Of a stretch of 15,522 nucleotides of DNA, positions 1 to 7,563 are shown piece after piece. The stretch comes from UBA4923 sp964606165. Its GTDB lineage: Bacteria; Bacillota; Clostridia; Saccharofermentanales; DTU023. Position 1 is the first letter of the stretch; the number at the start of each line of letters is the position of its first letter. The stretch is from the NCBI GenBank assembly GCA_964606165.1, contig CAZSFQ010000024.1:1-15522 (forward strand), written 5' to 3'. A program made the translations under genes and the position numbers. The notes under the pieces are model-generated. The model worked only from the letters and a program-made list of their open reading frames with translations, was not told where the DNA came from and ran no database searches.

Positions 1-1376
1 GTATCGACCGACACGGTCGCCGTGACAAAGGACAGCATGCCCGTCGCGGCCATGGCAACGCCGTACATACCCGCCAGCTGGTAAGAGGCCAGGATGGCCA
101 GTCCCAGGGTCACACAGGGGTACATGGTGGACTTCATCCCGACTGCCAGTCCTTCGGTCACCGTCAGCGCCACCCCTTCCCGGGTCGATTCGGCGATGAT
201 CCGGGTCGGCTTATAGGAGTAGCTGGTGTAGTATTCGGCGAAAACACCGATTACGATCCCGCTGATCACGCCCATGCTGGCGGCAAGGAGCGGTGAGATC
301 CAGCCTACCGCGAATTGCGCGTTCTTCAGTTCCAGGGAATCCATGCCGGAAAACATAACCCAGGCCAGCGCAGCGCCAAATATCAAGGTCGCGCCGGCCG
401 AGATCCAGGTCGACATATTCAGTTCATGGTGCGGATTTTCCGACAGCTTTCTTTTTAAAAGCAGAGACATAATTCCAAGGACGCAGGCCACCAGTCCGCC
501 CGCCGCGAAGACCAGCGGGTAATTGATCATGGAAGCAACCATATTCTTGCTGACGTCAATATGATGGCTTCGGAATACTTCACAGGCCAGGATGACGGCA
601 GACATGATGGCACCGACGTAGGATTCGAGCAGGTCGGAACCAAGCCCGGCCACGTCACCCACGTTGTCGCCCACGTTGTCGGCGATGGTCGCAGGGTTTC
701 GCGGATCATCCTCGGGGATATCCAGCTCCGTCTTGCCCACCAGATCGGCTCCCATGTCGGCGGCCTTGGTGTAGATTCCTCCGCCGACCCGGTTGAACAT
801 GGCGATGATGGAACAGCCAAGCGCATAACCGGAAACAGTGATGGTAAAGGTGGTCGGCAGGCCCCACCAGTTAATGTGTTCAACGCCATCGATTATATCG
901 CGCATTTGTCCCAGCGCCTGCCCGAAGACAAGGTAGACAATCAGGATGCCCAAAAGAGCAAAACCGCCTACGCAAAGCCCCATGACTGTTCCGCCCCGGT
1001 AAGCCACCTTCAGGGTTTCACTCAGGCTTCGCGATTCACGCGCCTTGTTGGTCACCCGTACATTGGAATAGGTGGCGATCTTCATACCGATGAAGCCTGC
1101 CAGCGCGCTCATGATGGCGCCGACAACAAAGGCCGCCGCCATCTGCCAGGTGATCAATATGCCCAGCACCACAGTGATGATGGCTGCTATCACTGCAACG
1201 ACCCTGTACTCATAATTGATGAAGGTCGAAGCCCCGATACGGATGGCCAGGGCGATCTCCTGCATCCGTTCAGTTCCTTCGTCCATCCGCTTGACCGCAT
1301 AGTAGTTAATGGCCGCGTAGCCGAGAGCCAGCACGGTTCCGAAGGCCATAATGATAGTTAAGATGACAAGACTCAT
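1..1376 (-). CDS. hppA: Membrane-bound ion-pumping pyrophosphatase, N-terminal part (cut by window edge)
   Basis: Hydrolyses cytoplasmic pyrophosphate and uses the energy to pump H+ or Na+ out across the membrane. The minus strand is open without a stop from the ATG at 1374-1376 to the window edge, about 458 codons of a family that is usually 650-750 residues long, so the C-terminal third lies outside. The translation starts MSLVILTIIMAFGTVLALGY, a first membrane helix, and has many further hydrophobic helices. The family's substrate site is clear: GGGIYTKAADMGADLVGK followed by a DDPRNPATIADNVGDNVGD stretch, whose acidic residues bind Mg-PPi. A ribosome site GAAGGAG lies about 8 bases before the start. 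The residue that separates K+-dependent from K+-independent enzymes (A or K in the GNTTxA motif) and the later acidic motif are beyond the edge, so coupling ion and K+ dependence cannot be told. The opp terminator at 1491-1519 separates it from the upstream operon, so it is probably a separate transcription unit. Confidence 0.96.
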   Translation of the reverse strand, partial: MSLVILTIIMAFGTVLALGYAAINYYAVKRMDEGTERMQEIALAIRIGASTFINYEYRVVAVIAAIITVVLGILITWQMAAAFVVGAIMSALAGFIGMKIATYSNVRVTNKARESRSLSETLKVAYRGGTVMGLCVGGFALLGILIVYLVFGQALGQMRDIIDGVEHINWWGLPTTFTITVSGYALGCSIIAMFNRVGGGIYTKAADMGADLVGKTELDIPEDDPRNPATIADNVGDNVGDVAGLGSDLLESYVGAIMSAVILACEVFRSHHIDVSKNMVASMINYPLVFAAGGLVACVLGIMSLLLKRKLSENPHHELNMSTWISAGATLIFGAALAWVMFSGMDSLELKNAQFAVGWISPLLAASMGVISGIVIGVFAEYYTSYSYKPTRIIAESTREGVALTVTEGLAVGMKSTMYPCVTLGLAILASYQLAGMYGVAMAATGMLSFVTATVSVD

Positions 1377-1449
1377 CTTCGCGCTCCTTCACATTTACTT
1401 GGGAAAATGCATCGAACCAGGCAATACCCTCCCCCATTCATACTTTCAG

Positions 1450-1482
1450 ATAGTAACACAAAGAGGGGGACCGAACGCAATT
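1450..1482 (-). promoter_or_regulatory. Weak candidate promoter for hppA
   Basis: On the minus strand, TTGCGT at about 1477-1482 and TACTAT at 1450-1455 could serve as -35 and -10 boxes. The spacing is long at about 21 bases and both boxes are imperfect. It lies between the opp terminator and hppA, where a promoter is expected, but the sequence alone gives weak support. Confidence 0.2.
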
Positions 1483-1490
1483 CGAAAATA

Positions 1491-1519
1491 AGCCCGGCAC
1501 CTCTGTGAGGCGCCGGGCT
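1491..1519 (-). terminator. Intrinsic terminator of the opp operon
   Basis: AGCCCGGC (1491-1498) pairs perfectly with GCCGGGCT (1512-1519). CCTC/GAGG (1500-1503 with 1507-1510) extends the stem past one A/C mismatch to a TGT loop. On the minus strand the stem is followed by TATTTTC, a short T-rich run. It sits about 50 bases after the oppA stop and before hppA, so it most likely ends the opp transcript. Confidence 0.8.
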
Positions 1520-1570
1520 CTTTCATCAACAGGTATTAGCTGTCAATCGAACGACCAGTCTCAATCAGGT

Positions 1571-3364
1571 TTATTTTCCGAACTGAGCGTCGTTGTTGCC
1601 GCTTGACGAGGTCCACATTTCAAGCATGTTGATGGGGTCGTTGAAGTCGGCGATCCAGCCGTGGCGGGCAACGTCATAGTTGCCGGCTTTTCTTTCGGCC
1701 AGGGTGGTATCCCAATCCATCTGGTTGGGTGTCATCTCGATGCCCAGCTCATTCAGGTCTTCCATGATCAACTGCGCGATGGCCGCGTGGCCGGCGTTGG
1801 TGTTGAAGAGGTAGTTGATGTGGATGGGATTGGAAGCCAGGAGCTTGCCGTCGTCACCGAACTCATAGCCGGCTTCTTCCAGCACTGCCCTGGCCCTGTC
1901 GAGATCCTGCTCATAGGGGTAGTAACCCGCCGAGTCAGCGTCCGGATAGGTGTAATCAGCCGAATTCTGCTTGAACTCGTTGCCTGTGCCATCCAGCATC
2001 ATGGGCGGAATGAAGGTGTTGGCCAAGGTCTGCCCGGTCTGTCCTACGGTGTCAACAATGTACTCGCGGTCGATGGCGTAGGTGATAGCAAGACGAACCT
2101 TGTTGGCCTGCTCAGTCGTCAAACCGTCGAACATTTCGGAGTTGACGTTGAAGATGACGAAGTAGGTGCCCAGGTTGTCGACCACATGGAATTCAGGATC
2201 CTTGTCTTCGAGGAGCTTCTTGATCTCATCGGGCGGGACATTGTCGATGAAGTCCAGATCGCCGGCCTGGTAAGCCGCATAGATGGTCGGATCATCATCG
2301 TTCAGCATGAAGTGCAGTTTCTGCAGCTTGACATTGTCCGCGCGGTGGAAGAGCTCGTTCTTCTCAAAGGTGATGCTCGCGTTGTGAATCCATCCGGTGT
2401 TCTTGAAGGGACCGTTGGAGACGTAGTTACCGTTCTGTGTCCAGGCGGCCGGATCCTTGATTTTGCCATCGGCATCCAAATAGCCGGGGGCTCCCTCAAC
2501 CGAGGCCTGGTGGACCGGGAAGTAGGTCGGGAAGGCGCAAAGATCCAGGAAGTAGGCTGTAACTGCCTTCAGTTCGATGGTCAGTGTCTTGCCGTCTTCT
2601 GAAGCCTTGACGGCCAGATTCTCAACATCTTCCGTGTCATCTTCCGGCCAGCCCACGATGCAGTCAAGCATGTAGCGGTAGTCGGCACCAACCTCGGGGT
2701 TGGCGGCGCGCTTCAGCGAATACTCGAAGTCATGGGCGTCAAAGTCGTCGCCATTGGACCACTTGAGGCCGTCACGCATGGTGAAGGTGTAGGTTTTGCC
2801 GTCAGCGGAGATATCAATTTTCTCAGCTGTGTCGGGAACCAGCTCCATCTTCTCGTTGTAGGTCACCAGACCCGAGAAGGAGTTAACCGCCATGACCGCG
2901 CCGTCAACTGCCGAGTTGAGGGCAGGATCGATGTACTGGGGCTCACTTGAGATACAAAGATTCAAGGTATCCCTGTCGCCATAGGTCGCCTTCTCAAAAT
3001 ACTTGTAGGCGTAAGGCGTCACGTAGTAACCCTTCAGATCCGACTTGGCCATGTAGTTGTCATTGTAATGGTAGATCGGCACCAGGGCACCGGTCGCCAT
3101 CAACATGTCTTCCGCCCGGTGCATAAGCAGAACACGGGCTTCCAGGTCGTTGGTCGACTTGATTTCTTCGATGAGCCGGTCAAATTCATCCCAATCGTGG
3201 GGATCAATCACCTCTTCACCGGGCTCTTCGGTCCCGCCGGGCTCCGTTGTCACCGGCTTCGATGTGTCCGCCGGCGGCTCCGTCTTCTCGGGCTCCTTGG
3301 GCGCACAGGCGACCAGCGTGAAGATCATGACAGCCATCAAAAAAATTGTCAGTAGTTTCTTCAT
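1571..3364 (-). CDS. oppA: Oligopeptide/dipeptide ABC transporter substrate-binding lipoprotein, apparently circularly permuted
   Basis: Extracellular lipoprotein that captures peptides and hands them to the OppBCDF importer. It has 597 residues. Residues 1-20 are a lipoprotein signal with lipobox LVAC (Cys20), then comes a Pro/Glu/Thr-rich linker (about 21-57). Residues about 58-128 (WDEFDRLIEEIK, LMHRAEDMLM, VPIYHYNDNYM, LKGYYV, YKYFEKATY) match the segment that normally ends SBP_bac_5 proteins. From about residue 130 the usual mature N-terminus begins (LNLCISSEPQYIDPALNSA, then FSGLVTYNE, LKWSNGDDFDAHDFEYSLKR). The protein stops after DFNDPINMLEMWTSSSGNND plus five residues, where a normal family member would go on into the displaced segment. 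In OppA structures the N- and C-termini both lie in the same lobe, so a folded permutant is plausible. The start is an ATG with a strong AGGAGG site about 7 bases upstream. It is the last gene of the opp operon, 130 bases after oppF. Peptide binding is inferred from family and context; the substrate could also be another small oligopeptide-like ligand. Confidence 0.93.
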   Translation of the reverse strand: MKKLLTIFLMAVMIFTLVACAPKEPEKTEPPADTSKPVTTEPGGTEEPGEEVIDPHDWDEFDRLIEEIKSTNDLEARVLLMHRAEDMLMATGALVPIYHYNDNYMAKSDLKGYYVTPYAYKYFEKATYGDRDTLNLCISSEPQYIDPALNSAVDGAVMAVNSFSGLVTYNEKMELVPDTAEKIDISADGKTYTFTMRDGLKWSNGDDFDAHDFEYSLKRAANPEVGADYRYMLDCIVGWPEDDTEDVENLAVKASEDGKTLTIELKAVTAYFLDLCAFPTYFPVHQASVEGAPGYLDADGKIKDPAAWTQNGNYVSNGPFKNTGWIHNASITFEKNELFHRADNVKLQKLHFMLNDDDPTIYAAYQAGDLDFIDNVPPDEIKKLLEDKDPEFHVVDNLGTYFVIFNVNSEMFDGLTTEQANKVRLAITYAIDREYIVDTVGQTGQTLANTFIPPMMLDGTGNEFKQNSADYTYPDADSAGYYPYEQDLDRARAVLEEAGYEFGDDGKLLASNPIHINYLFNTNAGHAAIAQLIMEDLNELGIEMTPNQMDWDTTLAERKAGNYDVARHGWIADFNDPINMLEMWTSSSGNNDAQFGK

Positions 3365-3381
3365 TCTTTCCTCCTTTATTC

Positions 3382-3485
3382 CTCTCCTCCAGGAGAGCTT
3401 TCTTCCAGTTTCTCACGGTCCGGCCCGGTGTCGGCTGAATCGTCAGCCGCTTGCTGCAATTAACTATTGTCCCGCAACAATTGCG
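3382..3485 (-). promoter_or_regulatory. Three small stem-loops in the oppF-oppA gap
   Basis: The 130 bases between oppF and oppA hold three perfect short inverted repeats: CGCAA/TTGCG (3473-3485, 3-base loop) about 10 bases after the oppF stop, CGGCTGA/TCAGCCG (3432-3449, 4-base loop), and CTCTCC/GGAGAG (3382-3397, 4-base loop) about 10 bases before the oppA ribosome site. None has a following T-run on the minus strand, so they do not look like terminators. Intergenic hairpins around a binding-protein gene often protect its mRNA and raise its level above the membrane subunits. That role here is inference. Confidence 0.5.
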
Positions 3486-3494
3486 TTCTCTCTC

Positions 3495-4526
3495 CTAACG
3501 ATTCCAACAGGCAACGTAATGCTCGTCGCCTCTATCCTCAAAGGGCGGTGTTTCCAATGCGCATTGCTCCGTCGCGTAGGGGCACCTCGTTCGAAAGGCG
3601 CAGCCGCTCGGGACGTGCAGGGGGCTTGGAACATCTCCTTCAAGCACTATTCTATTACTCTTCCTGGCTGTGATGGGATCCGGGATGGGAACTGCAGAAA
3701 AGAGTGATTGGGTGTAGGGGTGGATAGGATTATCGTTGATCTCATCCGTTTTGGCCAGTTCGACCATTTTTCCCAGGTACATGACCGCGATCCGGTCGCT
3801 CATGTAGGTGACGACCAGAATATCGTGCGCGATGAACAGATAGCTCAGATCCAGTTGGTCCTGAAGATCCTTGAACATATTGAGAATCTGAGCCTGGATC
3901 GATACATCCAGGGCCGAAACCGATTCGTCACAGACAATGAACTTGGGATTGATGGCCAGGGCACGGGCGATGCCGATCCTTTGCCTCTGTCCTCCCGAGA
4001 ATTCGTGCGCGTAGCGGGTGGCGTGCTCCTTATTGAGTCCGACCAGACGCATGAGCTCGTGGACTCGTGCCCGCCGTTCCTCATTCGTCTTGTAAACGCG
4101 GTGGATGGACAGGGACTCACCGATGATGTCCTCAACCGTCATCCGGGGGTTGAGCGATGAATAAGGATCCTGGAAGACCATCTGCATATTGCGGCGAAGT
4201 GAGCGGACATTCTTTTCCGAAACACGGGAGCCATCAAAATAGACGTCGCCCCCCGTCGGCGGATAAAGCCACATCAAGGCCCGTCCCACGGTTGTTTTTC
4301 CGCAGCCGGATTCCCCCACCAGGCCCAGGGTTTCCTTGTACTTGATGAAGAAGGATACGTCATCGACCGCTTTCAAGGGCAAGGACTTGAACAGACCCAT
4401 CTTGATGTCGAAGTGCTTGCTCAGATTGTGGACTTCCAGAATGTTATCCGGATCAGGTTTGTAAAGCGCATCCGCCGGAAGAGCGGCATCTGACTCTTTT
4501 GTAAGGATCTTGTCTGGACTGGTCAT
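3495..4526 (-). CDS. oppF: Oligopeptide/dipeptide ABC transporter ATPase, OppF-type
   Basis: One of the two cytoplasmic ATPases that power peptide import with OppB, OppC, OppD and OppA. It has 343 residues, normal for the family. Walker A is GESGCGKTT (71-79), Q-loop VFQDP (near 117-121), signature FSGGQRQR (176-183), Walker B FIVCDE ending at Glu201, switch His234. The C-terminal oligo_HPY region follows, with Cys309, Cys315, Cys322 and Cys340 in the pattern that binds a 4Fe-4S cluster in some Opp/Dpp ATPases. Ser202 follows the catalytic Glu where the family nearly always has Pro (DEPVSALD). The N-terminus has about 25 extra residues before the ABC domain. The ATG overlaps the oppD stop in an ATGA, with GGGAGGTGA upstream, so the two genes are probably translationally coupled. 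OppF rather than OppD is assigned by gene order and the FKDLQ/IAHDILVV style; the OppD/DppD naming is only family-level. Confidence 0.95.
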   Translation of the reverse strand: MTSPDKILTKESDAALPADALYKPDPDNILEVHNLSKHFDIKMGLFKSLPLKAVDDVSFFIKYKETLGLVGESGCGKTTVGRALMWLYPPTGGDVYFDGSRVSEKNVRSLRRNMQMVFQDPYSSLNPRMTVEDIIGESLSIHRVYKTNEERRARVHELMRLVGLNKEHATRYAHEFSGGQRQRIGIARALAINPKFIVCDESVSALDVSIQAQILNMFKDLQDQLDLSYLFIAHDILVVTYMSDRIAVMYLGKMVELAKTDEINDNPIHPYTQSLFSAVPIPDPITARKSNRIVLEGDVPSPLHVPSGCAFRTRCPYATEQCALETPPFEDRGDEHYVACWNR

Positions 4527-5560
4527 AGGCTGTCACCTCCCTCTGACTCCGGTTTCACAATCTGGTCCGGAGATCCCTTCATTTCCAGTCCGTCCCGGAT
4601 ATTGACCCAGCAGGCAGCTGACTGCGTTTCGCTGATGGCGATCTCCTCGGGGTGTTCTTCAAGACAGATCTTCATGGTAGCGGCGCAGCGGGGCGCAAAG
4701 GCACAGCCTTCCGGCAGGTTTAAAAGATCGATGGGATTACCGGCGATGGGCACAAGCCTTTCCGCCGTCTTTTGTGACTTGGGAATGGAGCGCAGGAGGT
4801 TCTTGGTATATTCATGCTTGGGCGAATAGAATATGTCGTCGGTCGTCCCGCGTTCGCAAATCGACCCCGCGTACATGACGATAATCTCATCGCACATATC
4901 AGCGATCACGCCCAGATCGTGCGTGATGATAATAACCGCCATGCCGAACTGGCTTTGCAGATCGGAAATCAGCTCCAGGATCTGGGCCTGGATGGTGACA
5001 TCGAGGGCAGTCGTCGGTTCGTCGGCGATCAGGATATCGGGCTCACAGGCCAGGGCCATGGCGATCATGACCCGCTGACGCATGCCGCCGGAAAGCTCGT
5101 GCGGGTACTGTTTCACCCTCCTGGCGGGATCATTGATGCCCACCAGCCGGATCAGCTCCAGCGATCTTTGCCGGATTTCAGCGCCTTTACGGTTGGTATG
5201 GAGCCGGATGGCCTCATCCAGCTGGTTACCGATTGTATACACAGGATTCAGCGAGGTCATGGGATCCTGGAAGATGATGCTGATACTCTCTCCGCGAAAT
5301 TCCCTCATCTTCTTATCCGGCAGCTTGAGCAGGTCGGTTCCCTTGAAAAGGACCTCTCCGCCGGTCACGCGTCCGGGAAAGGAAAGGATCTGCATAATGG
5401 AGTAGGCGGTCACGCTCTTCCCGCTGCCCGACTCTCCGACGATCCCCAGGACTTTGCCCTTTTCCAGTTCAAAGGAGATGCCGTTGACGGCCTTTACCTC
5501 GCCGGAATCGGTGAAAAAGGATGTACTCAGATTTTTAACTTTCAAAATAGTCTCTGCCAT
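4523..5560 (-). CDS. oppD: Oligopeptide/dipeptide ABC transporter ATPase, OppD-type
   Basis: Second ATPase of the peptide importer, expected to form the OppD-OppF heterodimer on the inner face of the membrane. It has 345 residues. Walker A GESGSGKSV (42-50), IIFQDPMTSLNP Q-loop, signature LSGGMRQRV (156-164), Walker B ILIADEPTTALD (Glu181), switch His214. The C-terminal Cys286, Cys292, Cys299 and Cys317 fit the 4Fe-4S-type cysteine pattern of the oligo_HPY tail. All catalytic residues are consensus, unlike OppF with its Ser202. The ATG lies 2 bases after the oppC stop, with a GAGGA site inside the oppC end, and the stop overlaps the oppF start by 4 bases. Confidence 0.96.
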   Translation of the reverse strand: MAETILKVKNLSTSFFTDSGEVKAVNGISFELEKGKVLGIVGESGSGKSVTAYSIMQILSFPGRVTGGEVLFKGTDLLKLPDKKMREFRGESISIIFQDPMTSLNPVYTIGNQLDEAIRLHTNRKGAEIRQRSLELIRLVGINDPARRVKQYPHELSGGMRQRVMIAMALACEPDILIADEPTTALDVTIQAQILELISDLQSQFGMAVIIITHDLGVIADMCDEIIVMYAGSICERGTTDDIFYSPKHEYTKNLLRSIPKSQKTAERLVPIAGNPIDLLNLPEGCAFAPRCAATMKICLEEHPEEIAISETQSAACWVNIRDGLEMKGSPDQIVKPESEGGDSL

Positions 5561-5562
5561 GG

Positions 5563-6642
5563 CTACTTCCTCAACTTTGGATCGAATGCGTCGCGCAGAC
5601 CGTCGCCGATCAGGTTCAGGGTCAGCACGATCAGGGAGATAATGATGGCAGGGAATATCAGCTTGTAGGGATAGGTCTGCAAGCCTTGCCTGGCGTCACT
5701 TGCCAGTGAGCCCAGGCTGGGCATGGGAACAGCCACCCCCAGTCCCAGAAAGCTCAGAAAACTCTCAGTAAAAATTGCCGAGGGAATCTGCAGCGCCGTT
5801 GAGATGATGATGACACTGATGCAGTTGGGAAGGATGTGCTTTCGGATCATCCGGCCATTCGAGGCGCCCATGGCCGTTGCGGCCAGCACATATTCATTCT
5901 CCTTGATGGAAAGAATCTGACCCCTTATAAGACGGGCCATGCTGACCCAGTAGAGCAGTCCGAATACAATGAACATGCTGATCATTCCCGTCCCGAGCTT
6001 GGCCAGAATGGTTCCCTGGATCTGGGTTCCAATCGTCTCCTTCAGAACAAAAGAGAGCAGGATAATCAGAAGCGTATCGGGAAGCGAATAGATAATATCG
6101 ACAATCCGCATCATGACCAGGTCAACCTTGCCCCCCAAAAATCCGGATATGGAGCCGTATACCAGGCCGATGACCAAAACAATCAGACTGGCAAAGAAGC
6201 CGACCAGCAGTGAAATCCGTGTCCCGATGATGACCCGGATCAGGTAGTCGCGGCCCAGCTGGTCAGTTCCCATTACGTGGGGAAAGAGCTTGCCGCCATT
6301 ATCAATAAACTCCTGCTCTTTTTCCGACCACTTATAAGGGTGCAGATTGGCTACCGAGCGGTCTCTTTGTCCGTTGACCTTGATGGTCTCGCTGTACTTG
6401 TAAGGTACAAAAAGAGGAACGACCAGGATGGCAATGATAATCAGGGCCAGAACGATGACACTGGTCATGGCCATTTTATTCTTCTTAAAATTTTTGAATC
6501 CGTCCCGCCAAAAGGTGCTTGAAGGCCGCATCACTTCAAAGCTCTGCTTGTCTTCTTCCGAGGCGGGCGAGAACTTGGACAGGTCAACCTGCAGGCTCAA
6601 AATATTTTTGGCGAAAGGCGCCCCTTCTTTTTTATCACTCAT
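5563..6642 (-). CDS. oppC: Oligopeptide/dipeptide ABC transporter permease, OppC-type
   Basis: Inner-membrane permease subunit that pairs with OppB to form the import channel. It has 359 residues. A cytoplasmic N-terminal tail of about 56 residues precedes the first helix (57-80). Next is the OppC/DppC-specific extracellular insert and the HVMGTDQLGRD motif (122-132). Further helices follow, with the ATPase-contacting EAA loop at 250-273 (EYVLAATAMGASNGRMIRKH) and the C-terminal LNLIGDGLRDAFDPKLRK typical of the family. The start is fixed by an AGGAGG site that overlaps the oppB stop codon. Only 9 bases separate oppB and oppC, so they are co-transcribed. Confidence 0.96.
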   Translation of the reverse strand: MSDKKEGAPFAKNILSLQVDLSKFSPASEEDKQSFEVMRPSSTFWRDGFKNFKKNKMAMTSVIVLALIIIAILVVPLFVPYKYSETIKVNGQRDRSVANLHPYKWSEKEQEFIDNGGKLFPHVMGTDQLGRDYLIRVIIGTRISLLVGFFASLIVLVIGLVYGSISGFLGGKVDLVMMRIVDIIYSLPDTLLIILLSFVLKETIGTQIQGTILAKLGTGMISMFIVFGLLYWVSMARLIRGQILSIKENEYVLAATAMGASNGRMIRKHILPNCISVIIISTALQIPSAIFTESFLSFLGLGVAVPMPSLGSLASDARQGLQTYPYKLIFPAIIISLIVLTLNLIGDGLRDAFDPKLRK

Positions 6643-6651
6643 GGCTGCCTC

Positions 6652-7563
6652 CTACTCAAAGGTGATCCTGGGATCGACCATCTTGTAAATCAGATCGCTG
6701 ATCAAAGTCATAATGACCATGAGTGATGCGAGGAATATCGTTGTCCCCATAATCATGGTATAGTCCCGGTTCAAGATGCTTTGGACAAACTCACTCCCCA
6801 ATCCCGGCATGGTAAAAACGGTCTCAACGACCAGGCTGCCGGTCAGTGTGTAGGCAACCATGGGGCCCAGGTAAGTGATGATTGGCAGTACAGCATTTCG
6901 CAAGGCGTGCTTGGCGACAACCATAAAAGGGCTGACCCCTTTGGAGCGGGCCGTCCGGATATAGTCATCGGCAAGGACATCCAGCATGCTGGACTTGGTC
7001 AGCCGGGTAATATAGGCGATGGGGTACAAGGCAAGCGACACGACAGGAAGCAGAAGGCTGGCTTTGTCGGCGCTGTAGACGTGAAACCAGCCCAGCTGCA
7101 AAGCAAAGATCAGCAGGAGCAAAGTCGCCATGACAAAACCCGGAACAGACTGAAAGAGTGTTGTAAAGAAGATGATGATGCGGTCGGTCATCTTGTTTCG
7201 GCGCAGGGCGGCAAGGATACCCAAGGCGATCCCCACCACAAAGGAGACGATGATGGCATAACCTCCGATCCTTGCGGAAACAGCAAACTTGGTTGAAATG
7301 GTCTTGGATATCTCCCGGCCGTTACGCATTGAAATTCCCAGGTCCAGGTGCATGAGCCGTCCCAGGTAAATAAGGAACTGTTCGCCGACCGGTTTATCAA
7401 GATCGTATCTTTCGGTCAGGGCTTTGATGGTTGCCGGATCCGATGCCTTCTCCTTGTCAAAGGGTCCGCCCGGAATCGCATTCATGGTAAAAAATGTGAT
7501 GGCTATTACCACGAATACCGTGACAATGGCCAACAGTACTCGCTTAATAAAATACTGCCACAT
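6652..7563 (-). CDS. oppB: Oligopeptide/dipeptide ABC transporter permease, OppB-type
   Basis: Inner-membrane permease and first gene of the opp operon. It has 303 residues. The first helix is at about 7-28 (typical MxxYxxKRxLxxI start), followed by NAIPGGPFD and a periplasmic loop ending LDLGISMRNGREI. The core binding_protein-dependent transport domain runs from about 95 onward, with SVPGFVMA and the EAA loop at 200-224 (DYIRTARSKGVSPFMVVAKH). The C-terminus carries VVETVFTMPGLG, and RDYTMIMG before the last helix. A GGGAGGT and a closer GAGGAT lie before the ATG. The gene is preceded by a 415-base non-coding stretch with a probable promoter, so it starts the operon. Confidence 0.96.
   Translation of the reverse strand: MWQYFIKRVLLAIVTVFVVIAITFFTMNAIPGGPFDKEKASDPATIKALTERYDLDKPVGEQFLIYLGRLMHLDLGISMRNGREISKTISTKFAVSARIGGYAIIVSFVVGIALGILAALRRNKMTDRIIIFFTTLFQSVPGFVMATLLLLIFALQLGWFHVYSADKASLLLPVVSLALYPIAYITRLTKSSMLDVLADDYIRTARSKGVSPFMVVAKHALRNAVLPIITYLGPMVAYTLTGSLVVETVFTMPGLGSEFVQSILNRDYTMIMGTTIFLASLMVIMTLISDLIYKMVDPRITFE

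Noticed and set aside
561..1361. 266-codon plus-strand open frame
   Set aside because: It lies fully antisense to hppA, whose frame has clear pyrophosphatase motifs. The plus-strand product has no recognisable domain.
1661..2602. 313-codon plus-strand open frame
   Set aside because: Antisense to oppA; a by-product of GC-rich codon use in the real gene.
1571..3364. oppA as a truncated pseudogene lacking its C-terminus
   Set aside because: The 'missing' C-terminal segment is present near the N-terminus, the frame is fully open, and the ribosome site, lipobox and terminator are intact.
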